64,000 nt of DNA from NCBI GenBank assembly GCA_003665935.1, contig QPLR01000003.1, positions 248,001 through 312,000 on the forward strand. The letters run 5' to 3'. The notes under the pieces are model-generated. The model saw only the letters and a list, made by a program, of their open reading frames with translations. It was not told where the DNA came from and did not search any database. The stretch is from Halobellus sp. Atlit-31R. Its GTDB lineage: Archaea > Halobacteriota > Halobacteria > Halobacteriales > Haloferacaceae. A program made the translations under genes and the position numbers. Positions 17,277-25,300 of this stretch are shown here, piece after piece; the first letter of the stretch is position 1; each line of letters opens with the position of its first letter.

Positions 17277-18050
17277 CTACTGTTCGACGATCTCGGCGAA
17301 GCCGAAGTTCGACTTGACGTCGGTGACGCGGATCCGGACCGAATCGCCCGTCTCCGTGCCGGCGACGAAGAGCGTGTAGCCGTCGATCTTGACGACGCCG
17401 TCGCCCTCGCTGCCGACGTCGTCGACGACGACGTCGCGTTCTTCGCCCTCCTCGACGGGCGCGGTGACGCGGTGCTTGCCGACGAGATACAGCTCCGAGG
17501 AGGCGTCCCGAGAGGCCTCCGGTCGGATCGACCGGACGTACTCGAACTCCGCGTCGATCTCCGCGCGCAGGTCGGCGAGGTCCTGCCCGTCGAACACCTT
17601 GGCGGCGAAGTCGCCGCCGGCCGGCAACAGCTCGAGCGCCACCTCGAACGCCTGTCGCGCTAGGTGGACCGATCGGGCGTGGTCGACGGAGTACTCGCCG
17701 GTCATGTTCGGCGCCATATCGGAGATGACGACGTCGGCACCGTCCGGGCCGATCCGCTCGCGGAGTCCGTCCTTGGTCTCGGCGTCGGTCATATCGCCGC
17801 GAATCGTCTCGACGGTGTCGTGGTCGAGGTCGCGGATGCGCTGAAGGTCGACGCCGATCACGGTGCCGCGGTCGCCGACGGCCTCGGCGGCGACCTGGAG
17901 CCACCCGCCGGGAGCCGCGCCGAGGTCGACGACCGTGTTGCCGGGACCGAACAGCCCCGCTGCCCGATCGAGTTGTTTGAGTTTGTACGCCGAACGGGCG
18001 CGGTAGCCCTCCTGTTTGGCTTTGTTGTAGTACATATCCTTATCTGTCAT
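17277..18050 (-). CDS. rlmE: 23S rRNA 2'-O-uridine methyltransferase RlmE with C-terminal TRAM domain
   Basis: SAM-dependent FtsJ/RrmJ-type enzyme of 257 residues that 2'-O-methylates a uridine in the peptidyl-transferase region of 23S rRNA. It carries YNKAKQEGYRARSAYKL near residue 8 (first catalytic Lys), the SAM loop VVDLGAAPGGWLQ near residue 40, DMAPNMTG near residue 110 (catalytic Asp) and FAAKVFDG near residue 150 (second Lys). A TRAM RNA-binding domain (residues 195-257, ending NFGFAEIVEQ) follows, as in archaeal homologues. The first codons (M-T-D-K-D-M) come from the integrated element, not the native gene: an 11-bp sequence inside codons 7-10 is the integration crossover, and the native start is stranded at 27114-27143. 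Confidence 0.95.
   Translation of the reverse strand: MTDKDMYYNKAKQEGYRARSAYKLKQLDRAAGLFGPGNTVVDLGAAPGGWLQVAAEAVGDRGTVIGVDLQRIRDLDHDTVETIRGDMTDAETKDGLRERIGPDGADVVISDMAPNMTGEYSVDHARSVHLARQAFEVALELLPAGGDFAAKVFDGQDLADLRAEIDAEFEYVRSIRPEASRDASSELYLVGKHRVTAPVEEGEERDVVVDDVGSEGDGVVKIDGYTLFVAGTETGDSVRIRVTDVKSNFGFAEIVEQ
18022..18032. repeat. Left attachment site core
   Basis: TTGTTGTAGTA, the 11-bp copy at the left junction, inside the restored rlmE gene (codes for Tyr-Tyr-Asn plus two bases). It is identical to the copy at 27115-27125. Flanking sequence diverges on the element side, while the coding meaning (K-D-x-Y-Y-N) stays conserved. Confidence 0.85.
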
Positions 18051-18081
18051 GAATACTATCTCCGTTCACAGGAATTTCAGT

Positions 18082-19533
18082 ATGTCGGACACAGACGAGT
18101 ATAGGACGCATTCTGAGGAGTATTTAGAGCGCCAGAAGGTTAAGGTGAAGGAAGAACTCCGGCCCGAACACTCAGGACGGGTTCTCGACTTCCTCTACGA
18201 CCGACGAGAGGATTTGGCCCCGAGTACCGCACGGAACTACGCACGAGAACTGCGGTATCTCGTCGCCCACGGGTACGAGAACGAGTTGCTGGCCGACGAC
18301 CCGGAGGAGTGGCACTCCGAGGACTGGGAGGACGCTATCAGGCGCGTTGCGAGAGAACGAGACCTCAGCGACGGGACCAAGCGGAACACCTGCTATGCCG
18401 CCCGTGCCTTTGCGGACTGGTCGAACAAGTCCCCTGCCGACAAGTCGGAGATTAGCGCACCGAAAATCGAACACTCGAAAATCGACGAGGAGTGGGTGCT
18501 GAAGCCCGAGGAAGTCACCGAACTCATCGAGGCTACCCACACCGAACGTGACGCCGCCCTCATCGCAGTGATGTATGAAGCGGCGCTCAGGCGTACCGCC
18601 GCCGTTCAGTTGGACATCCGCGACTACCGTACCGAGCGTTTCGCCCGGATTCGCCTCCCTCACAAGACGGGCGTAAAGACGGGCGAGGGACGGGAGAGGC
18701 CGCTGAGTTGGAGCAAAGGGTATCTCGACCGCTGGTTGAACAACCACCCCACACCAGACGAACCAGAGGCCCCGCTCTTCTGCTCGATTCGAGCGGGACG
18801 CGATGAGGGTGAACGTCTGTCCTCTCACGCGATATACACGATGATTAAGCGGACAGCAAGCCGGAGCGACATCGACTCTGACCGTATTCACCCCCACGCG
18901 CTCAGACACGCTCGTGCGACCGAGATGCGGAAGATGGACTGGCTTGACAAGCGGGACATCGAGACCGTGATGGGTTGGACCGATGACACGCCGATGCACG
19001 GGCGCTACACCCATACGACGGCGACCGAGGACGCCGAGGTGACGGCCAAGCGGATGGGTGTTCAGGTTGACGACGCCGAGGAGGAGACTATGGAGGAGTG
19101 CCCCCGGTGTGGGGCCATCCTTCCGCCGGGGGGCCGGTACTGCGCAAGCTGTACCCTCAGGGTTACAGAGGAGCCGCCGGAGTGGTGGGAGTACTTCTCG
19201 CGGATTGCCGAGGAGAACGACCCCGTGATACAGCAGTACAACCGTCGGAAGGGGAGCGCACCGCCGTACGAGCGCCTCCCTAAGTCCGAGTTCGAACACG
19301 TCAAGAAGGCGTTCATGCGGGCAACCCTTCTGATGGACAGCGAGCAGGGGCTCGATACCGACCTGAGTGACTCGGAGGTAGAGGACATCTTCTCGACCTT
19401 CTTAGTCGGGGACGAGGCGACAGCCGAGAACTACCTCGAAAACGAAAGCGAGTACCGGCTGACGGAGAACATCGAGGAGTACACGCTCGAAGAACTGGAG
19501 GAGCTTGCCGAGGAACACGCTGAAGGCGACTAA
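18082..19533 (+). CDS. Tyrosine site-specific integrase with C-terminal zinc ribbon
   Basis: A 483-residue recombinase expected to catalyse integration and excision of the surrounding element. The N-terminal SAM-like core-binding domain covers residues 1-130 (LAPSTARNYARELRYLV). The catalytic domain follows: first Arg in YEAALRRTAAVQL, Lys in LPHKTGVKTG, the HxxR box HPHALRHARATEM near residue 280, then MGWTDDTPMHGRYTH with the nucleophile Tyr. A Cys-x-x-Cys...Cys-x-x-Cys ribbon (CPRCG..., CASC) sits near residues 340-360, before a helical acidic tail. I chose the ATG at 18082 (MSDTDEY); an in-frame ATG at 18049 overlaps the rlmE start and is less likely. Confidence 0.93.
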   Translation: MSDTDEYRTHSEEYLERQKVKVKEELRPEHSGRVLDFLYDRREDLAPSTARNYARELRYLVAHGYENELLADDPEEWHSEDWEDAIRRVARERDLSDGTKRNTCYAARAFADWSNKSPADKSEISAPKIEHSKIDEEWVLKPEEVTELIEATHTERDAALIAVMYEAALRRTAAVQLDIRDYRTERFARIRLPHKTGVKTGEGRERPLSWSKGYLDRWLNNHPTPDEPEAPLFCSIRAGRDEGERLSSHAIYTMIKRTASRSDIDSDRIHPHALRHARATEMRKMDWLDKRDIETVMGWTDDTPMHGRYTHTTATEDAEVTAKRMGVQVDDAEEETMEECPRCGAILPPGGRYCASCTLRVTEEPPEWWEYFSRIAEENDPVIQQYNRRKGSAPPYERLPKSEFEHVKKAFMRATLLMDSEQGLDTDLSDSEVEDIFSTFLVGDEATAENYLENESEYRLTENIEEYTLEELEELAEEHAEGD

Positions 19534-19688
19534 CGCCACTCACACCGTTCCTCGTGCCGAGCGAGGTCAACGAGTTTCTGGCCGCGACCGACGTAGACCT
19601 TCGACTGACAGTACTCACATCGAACCCATCCCGGGTCGTCCGCGCACTCATCGTAGCGGAGGGCCGCGAGGTCGAGCGTAGTGTCCAT
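19530..19688 (-). CDS. Small zinc-finger protein, element cargo
   Basis: A 52-residue protein with the pattern CEYC...H..RC (WVRCEYCQSKVYVGRGQKLVDLARHEERCEW), probably one zinc-binding C2HC-type finger. I do not recognise a named family. It is convergent with the integrase, overlapping its stop by 4 bp. The start chosen is the ATG giving MDTTLDLAALRYDE; an upstream in-frame ATG (19733) would add 15 residues. Small zinc proteins of this kind are common in haloarchaeal viruses and plasmids. Confidence 0.6.
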   Translation of the reverse strand: MDTTLDLAALRYDECADDPGWVRCEYCQSKVYVGRGQKLVDLARHEERCEWR

Positions 19689-19793
19689 ATCGAAGAGACG
19701 CCGACACCGTGCAACCGTCCCAATTCTATGCAAAGGCGTTGTGGGTGGAAGGAGATGTGCGCTTGATAATGAGTCGCCGCGTCAAGTCGGACG

Positions 19794-20006
19794 ATGGCCG
19801 AGGAACGCTACACTGTCGGCGCGATGACCGTGACGTTGACCGTGGAGAACGGAGTGCCGGTTGACGGAGACTGTGAGTGTGAGAGACAGGCCAAACTGTC
19901 CGAGAGCCCGTTTATCCCGTCTTCTGACAAGCGTTGTAAGCATATCAGAGAGGCCGAGATGTACCACCACTACTCGCGCAAAGTGGAACCGATTAACAGC
20001 GACTAA
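19794..20006 (+). CDS. 70-residue SWIM-like zinc protein, element cargo
   Basis: The protein shows Cys-x-Cys at residues 29-31 (DCECERQ) and Cys-x-His near residue 48 (RCKHIREAEMYHHY). This is the CxC...CxH spacing of SWIM zinc fingers, preceded by two beta-strand-like stretches (ERYTVGAMTVTLTVENGVPV), as in full SWIM proteins. It is far shorter than chromosomal SWIM proteins such as the one at 40609-41427 in this window. DNA or protein binding is inferred only. It is followed by an A/T-rich GT-repeat region. Confidence 0.65.
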   Translation: MAEERYTVGAMTVTLTVENGVPVDGDCECERQAKLSESPFIPSSDKRCKHIREAEMYHHYSRKVEPINSD

Positions 20007-20060
20007 CCAGAACTGCTACAACATACGTCTATCCAGAGGTAATCCGTACGTCTACAAGTA

Positions 20061-20107
20061 GGGTGTGTATGTGTAGGTGTATGTGTGTATGTGTATAGAA
20101 GTGTTCT
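20061..20107. other. GT-rich low-complexity tract with short inverted repeat
   Basis: From 20061 the sequence is an imperfect repeat of GTGTAT/GTGTATG, alternating purine-pyrimidine, leading into TAGAA-GTG-TTCTA (20095-20107). It is the most A/T-rich and repetitive stretch of the element and lies in a 152-base gene-free gap. It could be a DNA-unwinding region of an element origin or a promoter/terminator zone; no direct proof. Confidence 0.5.
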
Positions 20108-20126
20108 ATAGATAGATAGAGAAGGG

Positions 20127-20145
20127 TGCTACAGAAACCGTAGCA
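20127..20145. promoter_or_regulatory. Inverted repeat TGCTAC-N7-GTAGCA, copy 1
   Basis: Perfect 6-bp half-sites separated by 7 bases, located 13 bases beyond the 3' end of the coiled-coil gene. The same arrangement occurs at 21062-21080 on the other side of the two-gene operon. A lone TGCTAC half-site lies at 20014-20019. The spacing suits a dimeric helix-turn-helix protein. Confidence 0.6.
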
Positions 20146-20158
20146 ACGGCGAGTCGGT

Positions 20159-20785
20159 CTACTCCTCGTCGTCTTGGGAGGCGAACCGCGCCTCCCATTC
20201 CTCCTCAAACGCTTCCTCCTCTTCTGGGAGCATCTGACTCAGCCAGTCGTGGCAGGACTCGTCCATTAAAGGCGACATCCCGTAGTCCAGCCCCGCGTCG
20301 TCTGCGGCCTGAGTCAGACGCATTCCTTCCTCGCCGTCCTCCCACTCTCGCTTCATGCCGTTGAAGTAGTGGAGATTGACGGCATCTACGAGCTTCATCA
20401 CTTTGACCGTCGGTATCTGCACATCGGACCGTTTTACAGCCGCTTCCCGGTCTTCAGGGGCGACCTCTACGAGGTCGTTAAGCAGACTGCGGACGGACTC
20501 GTAATGGTTCTCGGCGGCCTCGTCAATCCGCTCCAGCCGTTCCCGAAGCACCTCGTTCTCAGAGTGGAGTTCATCGATTTCGCCCTCCTTCTCCGCGATG
20601 GCCGATTCGTTGGCCCGAATCTGGCGTTGGAGCCGCTCCTTGTTCCCAGTATGCCGAAGCTGGTGGTCTTCGACCGCCCCTTGTAGTAGCTTGGAGAGCG
20701 ACATCTCGTTTTTGTGTTCTTGGTAGTACTGCTCCAGTTCTGTCGGGAGGTAGACGTTATGTCTGTCACCGCCATCGTCACTCAT
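20159..20785 (-). CDS. Coiled-coil protein with RHH-like N-terminus, element cargo
   Basis: A 208-residue acidic protein. The N-terminus (HNVYLPTELEQYYQEHKNEMSLSKLLQGAVEDH) resembles a ribbon-helix-helix: a short strand, then two helices with a conserved-looking SLSKLL turn. Residues 50-100 form a clear coiled coil (ERLQRQIRANESAIAEKEGEIDELHSENEVLRERL). The C-terminal half is helical and acidic. I do not recognise a family. It overlaps the LuxR-type regulator gene by 8 bp (ATGAGTGA), so they are co-translated. A DNA-binding role in regulation, partition or replication of the element is plausible but unproven. Confidence 0.7.
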   Translation of the reverse strand: MSDDGGDRHNVYLPTELEQYYQEHKNEMSLSKLLQGAVEDHQLRHTGNKERLQRQIRANESAIAEKEGEIDELHSENEVLRERLERIDEAAENHYESVRSLLNDLVEVAPEDREAAVKRSDVQIPTVKVMKLVDAVNLHYFNGMKREWEDGEEGMRLTQAADDAGLDYGMSPLMDESCHDWLSQMLPEEEEAFEEEWEARFASQDDEE

Positions 20786-21029
20786 CGTCATCACCCTCGC
20801 GGTCGTCGCGAGTCATTTGAGCGCGCCGGGCGTCGTACTCGATGTCGTTCAGTACGGCCAGCGTCGCGGATGCCTTCGTCTGCTTCGCATCAATCCGCTG
20901 GAGATAGGTATGGACGGTGCTGATGCGGATGTCCATCGCCTTAGCGATGTCACGGGTGTTCAGCGTTCGTTGCAGATGTTCGAGGACCTCCGTTTCGCGG
21001 TCGGACAGCATCGTATCGGTTTGTCCCAT
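20778..21029 (-). CDS. LuxR/GerE-type helix-turn-helix regulator, element cargo
   Basis: An 83-residue protein made of little more than a LuxR-family DNA-binding domain: LSDRETEVLEHLQ, TRDIAKAMDIRISTVHTYLQRIDAKQTKASA. The start motif S-x-R-E-x-E-V-L and the recognition helix I-S-T-V-H-T-Y-L are typical of the family. There is no receiver or ligand domain. It is the first gene of an operon with the coiled-coil protein. The inverted repeat at 21062-21080 lies directly upstream of its promoter, which suggests autoregulation. Confidence 0.82.
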   Translation of the reverse strand: MGQTDTMLSDRETEVLEHLQRTLNTRDIAKAMDIRISTVHTYLQRIDAKQTKASATLAVLNDIEYDARRAQMTRDDREGDDDE

Positions 21030-21049
21030 GTCTTACACTTAGGAAACAC

Positions 21050-21058
21050 GACTATTAG
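21050..21058 (-). promoter_or_regulatory. Probable TATA box of the LuxR-type regulator operon
   Basis: On the minus strand CACTAATAG lies 21-29 bases before the start at 21029, at standard archaeal spacing. It abuts the inverted repeat at 21062-21080. Confidence 0.5.
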
Positions 21059-21061
21059 TGT

Positions 21062-21080
21062 TGCTACAGTTTCGGTAGCA
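21062..21080. promoter_or_regulatory. Inverted repeat TGCTAC-N7-GTAGCA, copy 2
   Basis: Perfect 6-bp half-sites with 7-base spacer, immediately upstream of the TATA-like box of the LuxR-type regulator operon. With its flanks (GTTGCTAC...) it matches the reverse complement of copy 1 at 20127-20145 in 19 of 21 positions. Good candidate operator. Confidence 0.65.
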
Positions 21081-21214
21081 TCTACAGGGTCAGTAGCAGT
21101 TCGCATATGGCCTTCACTCGGTTTCCCCCAAATCTGTGGACATCGCACGGCTCAGGATACGCGAACCCCCGGGTATTCTGCGTCATAGCCGAAAAGACGG
21201 GGCTGTGTATCGGC

Positions 21215-21586
21215 CTATCCGCCTCGCTCGGGCGATTCGTCATCCCACGGGACAGGGATACGGTCCTCGCCCAGTTCGGTGGGGTCGCTCGTGAACGCGT
21301 ACGAGTAGACGCGCGACAGAAGCGGGTGGCCGGTCTCCCGGGCGAGAGCGATGGCGTGGTCCAGCGCATCCTGATACTCGTCCATCGGCCAGTCGTGCTG
21401 GAGGTGTAGCACTCCCTGCCCGAGGTGTCGTTCGTAGACCGCGTACTGGTCGTTGGGGCGGAGGTACGTGATTTCGACGACAGCCTCCAACTCCTCGTCG
21501 GCCGTCTCGATGTCACCGGGTACGTCCTCATCGGTGATGTCCGCGTGGATGGCGACTCGCCGGCAGTGGTCGTCGTCTTCGCTCAT
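21215..21586 (-). CDS. Uncharacterised acidic protein, element cargo
   Basis: A 123-residue soluble acidic protein, starting MSEDDDHCRRVAIHADITDED. A central stretch EAVVEITYLRPNDQYAVYERHLGQGVLHLQHDWPMDEYQDAL reads as beta strands followed by a helix. I recognise no family or catalytic motif. Its ATG overlaps the stop of the zinc-ribbon gene upstream (ATGA), making it the third gene of a leftward operon with 21583-21840 and 21843-22208. Confidence 0.6.
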   Translation of the reverse strand: MSEDDDHCRRVAIHADITDEDVPGDIETADEELEAVVEITYLRPNDQYAVYERHLGQGVLHLQHDWPMDEYQDALDHAIALARETGHPLLSRVYSYAFTSDPTELGEDRIPVPWDDESPERGG

Positions 21587-21840
21587 CCTTCAGCGTCCCC
21601 TCGGGGAGTGAGCGACACGTCGAATACGGTCTCGCAGTCGGGGCAGTAGACCGCTGTTTCGGTGGCGTTGCGCCGCCGGTACAGTTCTGGGTTATACTCC
21701 TCTTCCCAGACCTCTTGCGGTGCTATTGAGAGGTCGCGAGAATCTACCAACTGCAAGCGTGACGGCGGGTCCTCGTCGCCACAGCGCGGGCAAATCCACG
21801 CGGCGTGTTCCCAGTGAGTAGTAGTGATGTCGTCGCTCAT
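21583..21840 (-). CDS. Zinc-ribbon protein, element cargo
   Basis: An 85-residue protein with two Cys-x-x-Cys knuckles: ICPRCGDED near residue 16 and YCPDCETVF near residue 66, separated by about 45 residues. This gives one four-cysteine zinc site as in nucleic-acid-binding zinc ribbons. Between them is WEEEYNPELYRRRNATETAV. There is no named family that I can recall. It lies 2 bp after the membrane protein gene and overlaps the next gene by 4 bp. Confidence 0.65.
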   Translation of the reverse strand: MSDDITTTHWEHAAWICPRCGDEDPPSRLQLVDSRDLSIAPQEVWEEEYNPELYRRRNATETAVYCPDCETVFDVSLTPRGDAEG

Positions 21841-21842
21841 AG

Positions 21843-22208
21843 TTACAGGAACACCCTGAACAGGAAAAGTTCGGGCCACGTCATCAGTCCGAAGAAGATG
21901 CCCGCCAGATACGGCGGAAGCAGGACGACTGCCCACAGAAGGACGGCCAGCCCGCCGAGAAGTCCAGCATCAGCCATCTGCGAGTCCCACGCCAACCCGA
22001 TGGCTGTCGGGTAGACCATCAGCAGGTCGAGAATGTGAGGCCAGATTGTTCTGAGTACCTCATCCGGCGAGAATGAAGGGATGAGGTGTGCCATCGCCCA
22101 CATCATCGCGGTTCCGAGGCTCCCCCAGATGGCGATTTTGGGCGTGAAGTAGCCCACAAACGCGACTCCGACGACCCCGACGACGAGCAAGTACACGAGT
22201 TCTAACAT
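21843..22208 (-). CDS. Small multi-pass membrane protein, element cargo
   Basis: A 121-residue hydrophobic protein with about four predicted transmembrane segments (LVYLLVVGVVGVAFVGYF; GSLGTAMMWAMAHLI; around LDLLMVYPTAIGLAW; LLGGLAVLLWAVVLLPPYLAGIFFG, seen in parts). It is the first gene of the leftward operon and is divergent from the restriction-modification gene. No family recognised. The ATG giving MLELVYLL is chosen; an upstream frame adds 26 polar residues. Small membrane proteins often accompany defence or exclusion modules, but nothing here proves it. Confidence 0.6.
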   Translation of the reverse strand: MLELVYLLVVGVVGVAFVGYFTPKIAIWGSLGTAMMWAMAHLIPSFSPDEVLRTIWPHILDLLMVYPTAIGLAWDSQMADAGLLGGLAVLLWAVVLLPPYLAGIFFGLMTWPELFLFRVFL

Positions 22209-22307
22209 CAGTGTTTGGTACGCTGATAGGTGGCTTGTGAGCACTATCTTCACACTGACAGATGTGCGCTGAGAATTAGTCGCCAATCGGGACAGACTCG
22301 ATGCGGT

Positions 22308-22317
22308 AATTTATATT
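22308..22317 (+). promoter_or_regulatory. Probable TATA box of the restriction-modification gene
   Basis: AATTTATATT, 59-68 bases before the ATG at 22376. This would give a leader of about 35-40 bases, unusual in this window, where most transcripts seem leaderless. Confidence 0.5.
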
Positions 22318-22375
22318 TGGTAAGGCATCAAGGCAACTTCTATGTTCGAACTCTCGTCTCTCGGAGGGCCGTACG

Positions 22376-25300
22376 ATGTCTGAATCGGAGACCGTTACAG
22401 CCGTTCGCTCCACGATTGAGGACTTCCTGTCGATACTACACGACCGTCTCGACGCGCGGCAACTGGAGCGGGTTCTCTCGGGAGACGAGACCATCACCAG
22501 TAGCAAGGTTCGACAGCGCCCGGAGGCCTTCGTTGAGGACGAGCTTCTCTGGGACCTGCTGGCCGACCTCGGCCTCGAACGGGACATCCGACCCTACGGT
22601 GAAGGCGGCGGGCGAGGGGAGTGGCCGGACTTCGAAATCACCAACCTGAGTGAACCTGTACTCGGGGAGGCGAAATCGTTGAACGGGATTGATGCAGGTG
22701 TACGCGATGCGCGTGAGTACCTCGACCGAAAGTCGCTCGGCCCCGACTTCGCGCTCGCGACGGACGGTTTCGAGTGGTCGCTTCTCAAAATCGAGCAGTC
22801 TGGCGACTCGACGAACTTCCCAGAACTGAATCGCATCAACCTCCGACCCGTCTTCCAGCAAATCGCAAGGGACCGAGGGTTCATCGGACAATCCGCAGTG
22901 GACCCGCCGGACATCGACGAGGAACTGGCCGAGTTCGCGACGACGTTTGCCCGGGACGCGTTCGACACTCGGTTGACCGAGGCCCCCCGCGAACTCCGCG
23001 ACCGCCGACAGCGGGACGTGGAGGAGTTTTACGAGCTATACATCGAGTTGCTCTTCGGGGAGAGCAACGACTACGCAGACGACTACGATACCTGCCTCCT
23101 CGACGACATCAAACCTCCCCGAGATGCGGACGTAGATGAGGACGAGAAACGCCTCTTCGCGGTCACGCTGATGAACCGACTCCTGTTCATCAAGTTCCTC
23201 GAACAGCGCGAGGTTCTCGAACGGGACGACGAAGATGTCCCCTTCCTGCTCCAGCGGTTGCAGGAGTACGAGTCGATGCAGGACGAACTGGCGGCGAACT
23301 TCTACGAGTCACAGCTGAAGCCGCTGTTTTACGAACTCCTGAACACCGAAAAGGGCGACCGTGACCCGAAGTTCACGCGAGGATGGTTCTCGGATGTCGA
23401 GTACCTCAACGGGGGACTGTTCCGCCCCAACGTAGACCGCGAGAAGGAGTACCGCGTCCTCGACAGGACGCTCCCGAACATCATCCGTGACCTCATCGAG
23501 GGGTCGCGCCTCGAACTGTCGTCGGGTCAGGCCTTCGACCCGGCGCTCATCGGGAGTGTGTTCGAGATGACCATCAACCACCTGAACGAGGAATCGGACC
23601 AATCCGACACGGGCGCGTACTACACGCCCAACGACGTGACGAACCTCATCACCGAGCAGTCGGTTGACCCCAAGCTCCGCGAGGAAATCATCGAGGGGTA
23701 CGTCGAAACGATGGGGGGTGACGATGATGATGATGCAAGCATCATCCGGGGGCAACTGGAGTCGAAGTCCCTCGAAGACATCCTCCAGCGCGTTGAGGAG
23801 GGTGAAGGGTGGTATGCTGACCCCGACGCCATAGACGCGGCTCTCGACCGGATAGGGAGCTTGACGGTCGTTGACCCTGCGTGTGGGTCCGGCCACTTCC
23901 TGACGACGGCGATGGACGAGATTCACCGCGCACAGGTGTCGTTGCTTCGCGGGAAGCTTGGCGACGAACCCCCTGCTGACGACCGATACGAGGCCAAGAA
24001 GACGCTCGCTCTGAACTCGATATACGGGGTGGACATCGAACCAGTTGGCGTCGAAATCGCCAAGCTCCGTGTCTGGCTCAAGATGGTCGAAGGGAACGGA
24101 TGGTCGCCCTCGTTCGGTCGGCTACCCAACATCGACGTGAACATCGAGGCCGGGAACTCCCTCGTCGGCTTCCCAGTTCGCGGCCCTGTCGAGAGCATCG
24201 ACATTTGGGACGAACGTATCGACGCGCTCGATGAACTCCGGCAGAACTACAAGTTCGAAGAGGACGCCGACGAGCGCGACCGCCGCGAAATCCGCCGCCT
24301 GCTCAGAGAGGAGATTCGTCCCGAGAAGGACCGGGAGTTCATTCAGCACCTCAACTTCACGGTGGACACCCGTATCGAGACCGTCGAGGAGTTCGACCGC
24401 GTTGTCGAGAGCATCGACGAGAACACCCTGTTCCCCACCGTCGAGTCGGTGAAGCTCCAGCGTGCGGATGGAGACAGCATCGAGGCCGAGGACGACCTCG
24501 AAGAACTGGGGTACACGGTGTACTCGAAGAGTGCCCGGCTGGACGTTCAATCGCGCGAGTCGGAACTGAAGAAGGGCGGGAACGGGAGTGCCCGGGAAGA
24601 CCTCGAATCGGAACTGCGCGGCCTGCTCGAAGGAGACTACGTGTTCGACGAGTTCGTTCGCAAGCCGCTCTCCTGCGACCTCGACGACATCCTCGGTCGC
24701 CCCTTCCACTGGACGGTCGAGTTCCCCGAACTCGTCCGAGACGACAACGGCAGGCGAACCATCGATTTCGACATCCTCCTCGGGAACCCGCCCTACGGTG
24801 ACCTCCTCTCCGACACCGAGAAGAGCCTCGTGGATGGGTACGACACCGGGAGCATCAACGACATCTCGGCCAACTTCGTTGAGCGGCAACTCCAGTTGCT
24901 CGCTGAGGACGGGTACTTCGGGAACATCACGACACTCCGGCTGGTGTATCAGGGGTCGCTGGAGCCACTCCACGACCTGATGGGCGAGAAGCTTTCCGGG
25001 ACGCGCATCGCGTGCTTCGGGACGCGCCCCTCGCGAGTCTTCGAAAATGCGGACATCAAGGTCGCCATTATAACTGGCAAGCGAACAGAGAGCGACGACC
25101 CCATTCGGACGAGCGACGCCATCATCTTCACCGACGAGAACCGCGAGGAGAAGTTCAACAGTATCGAGTACGGTAGTACGGAAGGGCTTGTCTTGCGTGA
25201 CCGTATCGGCGGGGACGAAGGCTCGACGGCCATCCTCCCAAAAGTTGGCGGAGACACGAAGCGCGGGATACTGAACAAGCTGAAAGCACATTCGGTCGCA

